A DNA stretch of 64,000 bases from Branchiostoma floridae (Eukaryota; Chordata; Leptocardii; Amphioxiformes; Branchiostomatidae), in NCBI RefSeq assembly GCF_000003815.2, contig NC_049981.1, positions 8,720,377 through 8,784,376 on the forward strand. The letters run 5' to 3'. Position numbers and translations under genes: made by a program. Below, piece by piece: positions 35,261 to 45,149 of the stretch (the stretch's first letter is position 1; every line of letters starts with the position of its first letter). A model generated the notes under the pieces. It saw only the letters and a list, made by a program, of their open reading frames with translations. It was not told where the DNA came from and did not search any database.

Positions 35261-35299
<39 letters not shown>

Positions 35300-38200
35300 C
35301 ACAAATACAGACACACACATACACATACACACACGTACATACATATATACATACAGACAGACAGACAGACAGACATACACACACAGACACCACAGACACT
35401 AGAATTGATGTGTTCAAAAATTCGTATTTTCCCAGAACCATCGTAGTGGAATTTGTTATCACCAAGCACAGTAGGGGCATCTTCATTGGGTTGTTTTAAA
35501 GAACGCTTCTTCTTCTTCTTCGTATATAGATATATATGCAAAAAATAGGTGTGGAGGATCGTTCAGTGTAATATAACCAGCTGCTGTCGCACCGCGTGCC
35601 TGCGAAGCTCGTGTGTTACGCCGAGGGGCGGTTATACCGGCAATATAGATACAGACATACACATACACGCACGCGCATGCACACGCACGCAAATCACACG
35701 CACACACACACACACACAAACACACGCATACACACACACACCACGGACAAATACAAACACACAAAACGATTTCCAAAACCGCTAACTGTTACACACCTAA
35801 CAAATATCACCAAGATCCATCCACAACTGCTTGAGTTATATGCTGTACACACCCAACAATACCTGGCTCAACCAATTGCACAGGCTTCTGGGGAATGCAA
35901 AGGAAGCTATTTGCTGACATCACTTGCTCAACAGGGTCAGACAGAAGCCACAAGGTCAGTGACCCCTTGCTACCTACAGTGACACTGAAACTACGTGATG
36001 TTTACTCCTGTTCACACAGATCTACGCCGAGCCGAAGAACTACTGGTTCAGTGGCTACAATCTGTTCGACTTTGCGATCGTGATGATCTCGTACGTGCAG
36101 AACATCGTGACCGCCGTGCAGGACGACCCAGAGGGCGGCAACTATTTCGCCATCCTGCGGGTTCTCCGCGCCATGAGATCTCTGCGGACACTCCGCACCA
36201 TTTCCTTTGTGCGAGGATTACAAGTGAGAAATAGTTGCTGTAGTATCATTGTGTTTCCTTTACTATACCGCTTCGGAAATGTTGAAAACATCACTAAGAC
36301 AATACATTAACATGAAAGATTGTCTGATAAATCAACTTAATTGTGATGTAGCATAATATAAAAGTGTACTTCCTTAATCATGATTTATCTAAAATGTAGT
36401 CATTTGATCGCTTTATACATCAGGTTCATGCACAAGGTATAGGTCCGAGTTGTTTTTTGCGATTCAAAGTCAATATGACTCTTTCTCAGGAAGACGCCAG
36501 TGCTTGTCCATCTTCTTCCGGACAATTCAATGTTTACGATAGGAAGGAGTGCCTTGCTACAGACCAAAACCACTGACCGAATTTTCCTAATAACTAACAC
36601 AGCAATTAAGGTCATCATTCTGTCTGTCTGTTTGTTTGTTTGTTTGTTTGTTTGTTTGTAAATATAAAGGGAAAAAATCTTGAGAGTGTGGTTTTCACAA
36701 TCCCTGATCGGCAGAACCACCAAAAACGCAAATATATAGGACGCACTATTTGGGTAATCAGGAGAAATGACCATTTTAACGTTATGAAGCACCAAGCCAG
36801 GACGCATCGCCGGACGACCAAATCTGCTCCAACGAAAATCGTTACGAAGAGTTTTTACAGGAAATATAAATCCATAGTAATAGCCGAAAACAAAATCACG
36901 GGTCTCAGTGGCAAGTGTGAAGATGTTGACACACTGGCAACACCAAATCCGTAGGTGTTTTTTGGCACCTTTAGACAGATTAGCCGTGAGGCTCGGTGGG
37001 CGTCACTCCACCGTCATGGGGGCAGGGGCATGGCGAGTTTAGAACTCAGGACCTGCTGATTCTGATTCCAACGCTCTAGCCGTTGCGCCACACCCCTAGC
37101 CGAAAAACCTACCGAGAAAACCTATGATTTGCGTCTTATTTTTCGCCATACGGTCAATCTATGCAAATTTATTCAAAGACGTCCCAACCGGAACAGTAAT
37201 AAACACATTTTATTGGACAGTAGAATCTGAAATGAACCTTTGATATTCCAGGTGCTGGTGACCGCCTTGGTGGAGACCATACGGTCAACCGTGGTGAACA
37301 TCGTGCTCTTGCTCCTCCTGCTAATGTTTCTCTTCGGGATCATGGGGTACTACTTCTTTGGGTACCCTACCCACGGAGACAAGAAGTACTGGGGAAACTT
37401 GGGGAGAGCCATGCTGACTTTGTTCACCTATGTTACTGTGAGTTGTTTACAGCGTCATTGGGGTATTGTAGTCACTTTGGTTTGGTTTGTGGTCTCTTTC
37501 GTAGCCAATGGTACTTGTTTTTTAGCAGACGGGGTTGGCGCCAAGTATTCATCTTACAGTTGGTGTAGGGCTGTCAGAGGAAAGTGTGCATCTCGTTTTT
37601 GTACCGTGTGAACAGCTGATGTTATGACATATTGGTGGAAAATCAAATCACCATCTGACTAAAGTTGGCCACATCCCTTCTTCTTTCTGAGTTTCCCAAC
37701 TTCCTCCCACCACACAGCTCTGAGGCACATAGTCGAACCTCAATAATGCTGACAACCTTAGACATTTTAAATGCCAAACATCAAGCTTAAGGAACACCAC
37801 GCTACCATATGCCGTCGACCTCTTAAACGCACATTACACAATTAAGTGTCACATTTTGATAATTACTAATCAGATGGACAACCTCTGTGTCATTAAATAA
37901 ATACACCACTACTTTCCCATTACATTTATATTATATAACCATTACTCTCAAATACAACCGACTATAAACATACATACCATCCACAAAAAAGCAATAAATA
38001 CTTCATGGAGGTATGAGGTCCCCGAACTCTAGTTTTGTTTTGTTTTGATTTATAATGTACGTTTATTCTCAGCAGCCAATATTTCCACGGATATGCATCA
38101 GCTACTTGATGGCTACTACGAAACTACTTGATTATCACAATTTATCAGATCTGTAGCCAATTGTAAACTTGTCGACCGAAGAACAAACTAAGATATCTAT

Positions 38201-41200
38201 ACCTTAACTTTAAAAGTGCTAGAGTCACCGGTGCACCAATGACACTGTAAAATAAGAGCTCCTGATTACAAGCAACCATCATAGGTAGTAAACAATGAAC
38301 ATAGACGTTTGTACAAAATTTTCAACCACCTGATGTTCTTGAACCTCGAATCTCATTCTTACGTTTATTGATTCCTGCTGCCCGGTAAGCAAGTTAATTT
38401 CTGCCCCTGGCGCCTTTATTAACAAGTAAACGCACTCTTGGAACAGCACAACTCCGTTGTAAACGGCCGGAGAAGACATTTTTACAGCGTGTTCGAGTTG
38501 ATAATAGTGGATATTCTTATCTCTGGTACTCTGACAACTCACTCTGTGACCCTGTATATGTATATAATCTGATAAGGGACAGAATGACCAATATGTATAT
38601 CCAGACGTCTCTACATAATATAAGTATAGATACCGGTAAGCTGAGGTTCTACAAAACTTGTAAATCTGTATACGCTAGAGAGAAGTATTTGTAGATACTG
38701 TACATTTAAAGCAGTGGAGACGAAACACATTTTATTTCCAAATGTTCATTCAACCAAACCGAAAGAATCACTCAGTTTACAGAACCCACAAAGACTTATC
38801 CCAACTTCCCTACATTGACAGACGAACAGAAAGCCACTTTTCTTATCAAATCTTAGAACCCACAAATTTTAGAAAAGGTGGGGATTCTCGTATCCCTCTG
38901 CTTCCGAAAAAGAAGTCAAACCCAACCTGTTTAGAAATAGCCAGTACTAGTATTAGAGTAGAATATTGTTTATAACTGTTCATTGTCACTTGTATATTTT
39001 ATCTACTATTATACCATGTACTTGCAATTAGCCCTCGGACACGAACTTGCAAAAATAAATTTCAATTATTATCTAATCAAGTTGATTTCCGACATTACTT
39101 CATAGTAAACACGGCAGCCCGTTTGGAACCTATTTCAAGATTTTCCTAATGTTTGCTATTCTGAGAATCACTTTCCGAACTGGCTGCCATGTTTACTATG
39201 ACGTAAGGCAGGAATCAAGAACTGTAACGTAAACTTTAATGCTAAACTTTGGTGTAGGTTGACGGTTGGACAGACTTACAGGAAAGTCTCCCAGCGTCCA
39301 GCGCCATCTACTCCATTATATTCATCTTCCTGGGACACTTTATCTTCACAAACGTCTTCATCGCCGTCATCATCATGAATATTCATGAGGCAACGGAGGC
39401 CTATCAGCAGGTAGGAGCTTGTTCTTCAAGATCTCAGAACAGAGTATTCATCCGTGACTAACGTGGGTCTCTATGACTCGCTACATACATGTTAAATAGC
39501 ACGGATGAGATTCAGGAAGACTGATTAGAACGTATTCGCTTATATTGATGCGGTATTTATTCAACAGCGTATTTCTAACAGAATAATAGGCCATGTCAAG
39601 ACGGTTAAAACATTGTTATTCAACGAAGAAACGTGATATAGATGTTGACTAAAAGAGTCTACTCCCCTGCATAATGGTATTGTCAAGTGGTCATTAATTA
39701 CGCTATTTGGCTGATTAATGCGTCATAACCAACATGAAATGCGGCCTTCTAATTGGTTGATGTCGCCTGGCTATATGGTAATGATGGACAACACTACAGG
39801 CCTTGGATTCCAATAAGAACCATATTCACAGCCAATGTCATGGTTTAGCTTGATTCATCGGGCTTCCTTTACCGTCTGCAGGAGAAAATGGATGAGAAAG
39901 AAGCAGTCGTCGCACAGAAGAAGGAGTACATGCTGCAGCGTCACCACGAGGAGATCCAAAAACTCATGGAAAAACAGGTGCCCTTGATGAAATATCCTTG
40001 TCTGTTTCTTCTCTGTCTATACACCATCATTATTCCACGCTACAGAGCAGATTGCATATTATGAACGTTTATGTGTATGTTTTCTACTTTGCTACACGGT
40101 GGAGTGGCTGTGGATGCATGTGTGTTTGATGAAGACATCATGATATTTGGTAGGTGGGAAGGTGTTTGGAAGACGAAGTTTATTTTCAATAATGAGCCTC
40201 CTAGCGACTTGCTATGGTTCTGCAGTGGTTTAGTTTGAGACCTCTAGAATAGCTATGATCGTGATTTTAAGCGTTAGATTTGTGTAGCTCATAGAGTAGT
40301 TTAGTAAGTAAGTAAGTTAGGTTTGGGCCGCCAACCTTTGTTTCCCCGACCCCTACCCACACACCAAATATCATAAGGATCCATTAACAGCTTCTCGAGA
40401 TTTTCTATCGACAAAGACACACTGACCTGCAAGGTCTGCTGCAGTACCGTAGGAATCCGCCAGGAGGTACTGTCCAAGCAGAAGTTAATGGGAAAAATCG
40501 TGACTTTTTCCTTTCATCTTTTTTTTTCTTGATTGGCATTCCCACCAACGAATGCCGATCGAAAAAATTGGATGAAAGAAAAAGCTTACGATTTTTCCCA
40601 CCAGCCTCTGCTTGGAGAGTAGCCAGAAGGCCCAATCTCGCCCAAACCTAACTAGCTACTCACCTACCAAATATCATAAAAATATATTCACAGCTTCTTG
40701 AGTTTATATATATACTGTCTACATCCACAGCCGAAAACATAACCTTCTTTCCGAACAGTATTAGCGATTGACTAATTTTTTTGGCATCCTGACTCCGCCA
40801 GAAAGGGAGCCGTTATGCAAATTTCACCGAGATGGCGGCTCAGTTTGAGAGGACCCTCCGTCACGAGGATTACATCATCATGGAGGAGATGTGTGCCGAC
40901 CTGATGTGGATAGAGACATATCTGACGTCACTAGATCACCAGGAGAACACCTTGTACAGGTGAGTGGTCACGTGACAGTGTTTCCGCAGGCACATCCCGT
41001 CCTTAAGCACTTCAGAGAACAGCGCGTCAGCGACGTAATGTCACAAATACAGCAGTCTACATTGCTCAAGATACCACTTTTTGTAAGTCTTTGGAAAAAA
41101 GTTGTGTTTCCAGCTAAGGCCACAGCAAGTAAATTTTATGGATGACATCCTCTGCAGACTGCATAAATAGTGCGATAGGGCGAAAAAAAACAAGATGGGT

Positions 41201-42125
41201 GAAAAAAAACAAGATGGCTACATTTTCAAAAATAGGCACCATAACTGAGTTGTGATGAATGTTGGAACAAGAATTAAAAGGACAAAACATGGTATCAGAG
41301 CCAGCAAGGCATTCATTCCTGTACGTATTCAAGACATGTACTGGTGTGGTAAAAGTGACACTAGTGTGGTAGACTGGCATCACCAACAAAGTTGGTAACC
41401 ACACTCATGGCTTCCATATTGGTGTCACTTTTACAACTATACAATAAGTTTCATTTCTACAACTACAGCCCTGGGTACCTCGCAAGTGTCACTTCTACAA
41501 GTACAATTATTAGGCTACCATACAACATATTTGCTCATTTTGGTACTTTATCGTCATGTTGACCATCCCTGGAGAAGAAAAAAATTCTTGTTTTTTTTTC
41601 TGAAATCAGGCGAAAATTAATGCGCGCGCTGATGTCATCCATAGAATTTACTTGCTGTGACCTAAGCTATTAAGCTGCAAATACCTGCCGGTCCAAGTTT
41701 TCTTGGGCCCACTGAAAAGAAGGGTCATAACAAATTTCGATTTCAATCAAATAATAAGTGATATAAGTTGTAGGTTATTTTCTATCAGTTCCTCAAATTT
41801 GTTACAATGCAAAACCTGATATAAACAGACGCACCTAACCTAGGTTCCCTTTGTGTTGACACCCTGCATAAGTCAGTAAGAAAGGGTTTACATAGTTTCA
41901 GATATTTGGTTGTCACCTCCAATGAGCGAGAAATTTCATTCACAGCAAGACTTTCTTGTTCGTTTTGCTGACTAAATGCAACGAGCACTAGCACTCTAAG
42001 ATCATTACAATGGCGCCCCCTGTCGTTTATCCCGCAGGTTGCAGCAACTGTACTATGAGATGGCCCACGTGCTGGTGCAGTACGCAGACGACAGGCTGGC
42101 TGAAGATCCCGAGAATATGTCTTAG
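34286..42125 (+). CDS. CATSPER3: CatSper3, sperm-specific calcium channel pore subunit, eight exons
   Basis: One of four pore-forming subunits of the CatSper channel in the sperm flagellar membrane, which admits calcium to control motility. Exons: 34286-34378, 34930-35097, 36020-36223, 37252-37437, 39258-39410, 39882-39977, 40802-40959, 42038-42125. All seven junctions agree in phase and give 381 residues, close to the human protein. Order: acidic N-terminus; S1 about 39-56; S2 68-87; S3 100-117; S4 with R134, R137, R140, R143, R146 and R152; S5 168-190; pore helix and TVDGW filter at 217-221; S6 233-257; coiled coil 258-300. The CatSper3 subtype is shown by the C-terminal SLDHQENTLYRLQQLYYEMA, which matches the human CATSPER3 tail as I recall it, against the other CatSpers. 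No defect seen. Confidence 0.95.
34930..35097 (+). CDS. CATSPER3: CATSPER3 exon 2 (S1-S2)
   Basis: Acceptor ATTGTCCAG, donor AAG|GTACGA, 56 codons. Contains FIMFVIFLNAVFMALET (S1) and NIFLSIYSVEMVLK (S2), with the S2 acidic residue that serves as a counter-charge in voltage sensors. Confidence 0.95.
35190..35400 (+). repeat. (CA)n-rich microsatellite in CATSPER3 intron 2
   Basis: CA run with CAGA and TACA interruptions and a (CAGA)n patch at 35354-35376. A second CA tract lies at 35645-35762. Confidence 0.9.
35645..35765 (+). repeat. (CA)n-rich microsatellite, second tract
   Basis: Interrupted CA run followed at 35790-35860 by the 'CTAACAAATATCACCAAGATCCATCCACA' end (fragment) of the interspersed repeat family seen at 44790-45145, where the order of repeat and CA run is reversed. 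Confidence 0.8.
36020..36223 (+). CDS. CATSPER3: CATSPER3 exon 3 (S3-S4)
   Basis: Acceptor TTCACACAG, donor CAA|GTGAGA, 68 codons. S3 YNLFDFAIVMISYVQ and S4 with arginines spaced every third residue (ILRVLRAMRSLRTLRTI), the hallmark of a voltage sensor. Confidence 0.96.
36624..36660 (+). repeat. (TTTG)n microsatellite
   Basis: CTGT repeats passing into about six TTTG repeats in CATSPER3 intron 3. Confidence 0.9.
37020..37096 (-). repeat. tRNA-like SINE head
   Basis: On the minus strand, GGGGTGTGGCGCAACGGCTA provides an A-box-like D arm and GGTCCTGAGTTCTAAACTC a decayed B-box. The intervening anticodon arm does not fold well, and the B-box departs from GGTTCGANTCC, so this is a tRNA-derived SINE fragment, not a working tRNA gene. 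Confidence 0.5.
37252..37437 (+). CDS. CATSPER3: CATSPER3 exon 4 (S5 and pore helix)
   Basis: Acceptor ATATTCCAG, donor ACT|GTGAGT, 62 codons. S5 is very leucine-rich (NIVLLLLLLMFLFGIMGYYFFG); the pore helix ends ...LFTYVT, supplying the first residue of the selectivity filter. The splice site falls inside the filter. Confidence 0.95.
38570..39080 (+). mobile_element. Non-LTR retrotransposon 3' remnant in CATSPER3 intron 4
   Basis: The plus strand reads GDETHFISKCSFNQTERITQ and later a NPQILEKVGILVSLCFRKR segment, the end of the retroelement zinc-knuckle region with one stop inside. The sequence ends TTGCAATTAGCCCTCGGAC then AAATAAATTTC, the same terminus as the remnant at 19600-20080. Confidence 0.7.
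39258..39410 (+). CDS. CATSPER3: CATSPER3 exon 5 (filter and S6)
   Basis: Acceptor GGTGTAG, donor CAG|GTAGGA, 51 codons. Starts VDGWTDLQ, completing the T-x-D-x-W filter in which the Asp sets calcium selectivity, then S6 AIYSIIFIFLGHFIF and VFIAVIIMNIHE. Confidence 0.96.
39882..39977 (+). CDS. CATSPER3: CATSPER3 exon 6 (coiled coil)
   Basis: Acceptor CGTCTGCAG, donor CAG|GTGCCC, 32 codons of charged helix with heptad-like spacing (EEIQKLMEKQ), the region after S6 thought to help CatSper subunit assembly. Confidence 0.9.
40120..40430. repeat. Interspersed repeat, GCTAGGGGG-type family, both orientations
   Basis: 40130-40270 reads in reverse (ATGATATTTGGTAGGTGGGA, CCTAGCGACTTGC) while 40325-40470 reads forward (CGACCCCTACCCACACACCA, TCTCGAG, GCAGTACCGTAGGAATCCGC). 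Two oppositely oriented partial copies. Confidence 0.5.
40474..40615. mobile_element. 142 bp foldback element in CATSPER3 intron 6
   Basis: Arms of about 65 bases beginning CCAAGCAGAAG and ending CTCTGCTTGG pair along most of their length with an eight-base loop (CCACCAAC). It interrupts a copy of the interspersed repeat family. Mismatches between the arms suggest moderate age. Confidence 0.8.
40802..40959 (+). CDS. CATSPER3: CATSPER3 exon 7 (C-terminal domain)
   Basis: Acceptor CTCCGCCAG, donor CAG|GTGAGT, 52 codons plus two bases. Reads FTEMAAQFERTLRHEDYI and LTSLDHQENTLY, aligning with the human CATSPER3 C-terminus. Confidence 0.93.
41115..41665. mobile_element. Inverted-repeat DNA element, TTAGGCCA family
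   Basis: 551 bp with terminal inverted repeats of about 36 bases: left TAAGGCCACAGCAAGTAAAT then TATGGATGACATC; right, reversed, TTAGGTCACAGCAAGTAAAT then TATGGATGACATC. Best-bounded member of the family in the window. No transposase frame; lies wholly in CATSPER3 intron 7. Confidence 0.85.
42038..42125 (+). CDS. CATSPER3: CATSPER3 exon 8 (terminal)
   Basis: Acceptor TATCCCGCAG. One base completes the split Arg codon, then 28 codons (LQQLYYEMAHVLVQ...) and TAG at 42123-42125. Confidence 0.93.
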
Positions 42126-42152
42126 GCTAACATTGAACGTATTATATTTCAA

Positions 42153-42158
42153 AATAAA
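42153..42158 (+). promoter_or_regulatory. Poly(A) signal of CATSPER3
   Basis: AATAAA 28 bases after the stop codon, in the same orientation. It would give a very short 3' untranslated region. Confidence 0.75.
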
Positions 42159-42897
42159 GCATTCATTTCTTGCAGTGACATTTACCACATTTTATTTGAT
42201 TCGAATACGGTGTACCGGTACAAAACCGTTTTCTTGTTGGACCAGTACAGAAAAACCGGACCTGAAAAAAATCAGTGTATCGGATTTTGGACCGGTTAGA
42301 AAATGAAATTCTATGCCGGCACGTGTTTTGCGGCTTACTGGTCCAAGAAAATAATAAGAGCAAAGTAAAGGAGAATCGATGAAGTCTTTTTTTTTCTTTC
42401 ATGTTTCTACAGTCAAACCTGGGCACCAAACTCCGTAGTTACTGCTGGCTAGCGAGTGATTAGGTGCAGGTTCAGTTCGGACGTAAACTGTACCAGCTGT
42501 ACCTAAGTTTTCTGTACCGGAACCCACGCCTACTTACATTTTGTGCAAAACACCTGAGAACATGTAGCATATGCACAAGTCATGTGCCGCAAAATGAGCA
42601 AATATATGCCATGAATTGTGCAAAAAATATCGGAAAACGCCAAAGCCAATTTCATGGTCAAGAAAGATATGAAAGAACAAAAATGAAGAATCAATTGTTC
42701 AGTATACATTACTGTGTGTTTTCAACCTTCCTGGCCCTTCACTGATTTCATAATGGATTAAGACAACCTTTCTTTCGCACAGTCGTATAATTGCTGAGAT
42801 TCCCAGGGGTTCTTATCCATATAATCTTGTCCAGAAATACAGAAAGTCCGAAGTGATACAATAAAAACCTACATGGGGTCTAGATCTTTCAAACGAT

Positions 42898-42903
42898 TTT
42901 ATT
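42898..42903 (-). promoter_or_regulatory. Poly(A) signal of the 101-residue gene
   Basis: AATAAA on the minus strand, about 160 bases beyond the TAA of the terminal exon at 43064. Confidence 0.65.
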
Positions 42904-43063
42904 TGGTACATCAGTGCAGTACAAAGACATTGCAAAATGCCCATCTAGGTTCTTGCGTATTTTTATACCATGGATTTCACGATAGTAAAGGTGATAACTT
43001 ATGGCGGAGTTCTAGTTTGGTACCACCAGCCATACTAGTATCTGAGCATCTTCAACCCATGGT

Positions 43064-43149
43064 TTAGTCCAGATTGTACACGTTCTTTACAGCTCGAATG
43101 TTGATGTTTTTCCGCTCCCTCTCTCTCTCCCTCTCACGATCCAAGATGG
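43064..43149 (-). CDS. 101-residue gene, exon 3 (terminal)
   Basis: Acceptor CATTTTGTAG. Two bases complete a split Ser codon, then 27 codons and TAA. The run RERERERER is encoded by a purine GAGAGG/GAGAGA tract, seen on the plus strand as CTCTCTCTCC. Confidence 0.68.
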
Positions 43150-45109
43150 CTACAAAATGGAGAAATTAACAGATAAACTTTCCAGAGGACAACAATTTAA
43201 ACTACAGTTACCACATGTTAAACTGGACATACGCAAGAAGTTCGCCATCCGTGCGAGTTATTCAAGCATTGAATAAACTACTTCAACAGAAGGTGAACCA
43301 CACTACAATAAATGGCTTTAAGATCGGCATTGGCATTTTCATTGACGAGAAGACCACGAATTTATCAGAAGCTAAACAGTGTTGAGTTTTTATTTTACAC
43401 CCAAGTACAGCAGATCAGGACGCTTCACGTTGGGATATAGCTTTAGGGTACAGACCTCCAAAGGCTGGCAGGCACCTGTTGCATGCATAAGATGAAGGGA
43501 AAAGGCTGTCAAAAGTCACCTACCTAAGGTTTAGTTGGTGAAAATCTCACATTGGTAGGCAAATCTGACTTCTAAAGAGTGCATATGGCGATTTTGAAAA
43601 CATTCGGTTCAGCGCAATGCGCCCCCACAAACAGAATAAGAAACTCTGGTGACCTTTGACCTCCCTGATAACACCCAAACTATATATACTCTAGACTGTC
43701 TAAAACACTCCAAACATGGTAGAAAGCTTATTTTTCTCACGAAATAAAATAGCCAGAATACCTGAACATAATTTCCAGCTCCAAAATGCCAACATTTCCC
43801 AACAAAAAGGCTTCTTACACTTACGTTTGCAAGCCATCTTCTGCGCATGTCTGTAATGGTGACCTTTCACCTTTACGGGAACACGCCATTCTGATTGCAA
43901 ATCTATTACTTTCTGCCAGGAGGCGCAACTACACACGTGGAAGGTCGGACCGCTTTTTGCTAGTCTACTCTACCCTACCCCATAAAAATTCCCAGAAAAC
44001 TTTTTAAAAAAATATCTCACCGAACTCGAAGGCGGGAACTCCCTCCAAGGTAAGACGATGGTTAGCTTTGACTGTTCTGGGTGGGCTGGAAGAGAGAACG
44101 TCTGTTTCTTTAACATGAATATGTACAAACTGGACGCAGCCTGCGTGATAGGTCGTTGACCCCGAAATACGCAGCGTGCGAGGATATTTGCGCGGCGCCT
44201 CTAGGAGGGAGCAGTAGTAAACTTATACTTGCTTTTCTGAATAGCTTTAGACAAATTGGAGGTGGCAATGGTCAGAGTGAGTTGAAGATTAAATGCTGAC
44301 TAAGAATTCTTCCCGAGCCAAGTTGTTATGTGGTACTCTTTCGAGTGAAATATTTATATTTTTTCTCATTTCATTATGCAAATAAGGTCATGATTTGCAT
44401 AAATTGTCTAGGTGGATCATCCTCTCTATGTAAGAGGTACAGGTCCAAAGTATGAACGTGTAGAGAAGGTCATTTTAGTGTTTCCTGATTAATTATGTAA
44501 ACATTAAACTGATTTGCATGATTTATACCTCATAATGTTCACCTTCATTAAGCTTCATTATGTTGTAAGTATGAAATTCCTATCATTTACCACTATGGAA
44601 TTATCATACTTTCTCAATGATTATGCAAATGAGGTCGTCATTCGCATAATCATTGACACTTCTCTCTTTCTCAGTTACATCATGCGATAAGCTTAAAGTC
44701 CTGTTATGGATTTATTAAGTTTCCTCATTAATCATACAAATTAGCCATTGACTTGCATAATTAGTATATCATTATGTAAGTCATCATGTAAGCTATCTAT
44801 ATACCAAAAATCATAACGATCTGTCAACACGTTCTCCAGTTATTCTTGTTCAAAGTTTAAAGGAAATCGACGCCTGCAGTTCCAAAAAAGCCACTTGGGA
44901 ACCCAAACTTACAGCACTTACTCTCTGCCCCAATGGCTATCTACCGCTCAAAAGCTAAGACCACAGCATGTCCAGAACAAGAGTAATAGGGGGCATATTA
45001 TCGAACTTGACCTTCGTTTTCGTAACCCCTACCCAAATACCAAATACCATCCAAGGCTTCTCGACTTATGCTGTTAACACACACACACACACAGACACAC
45101 GCACACACA

Positions 45110-45149
<40 letters not shown>

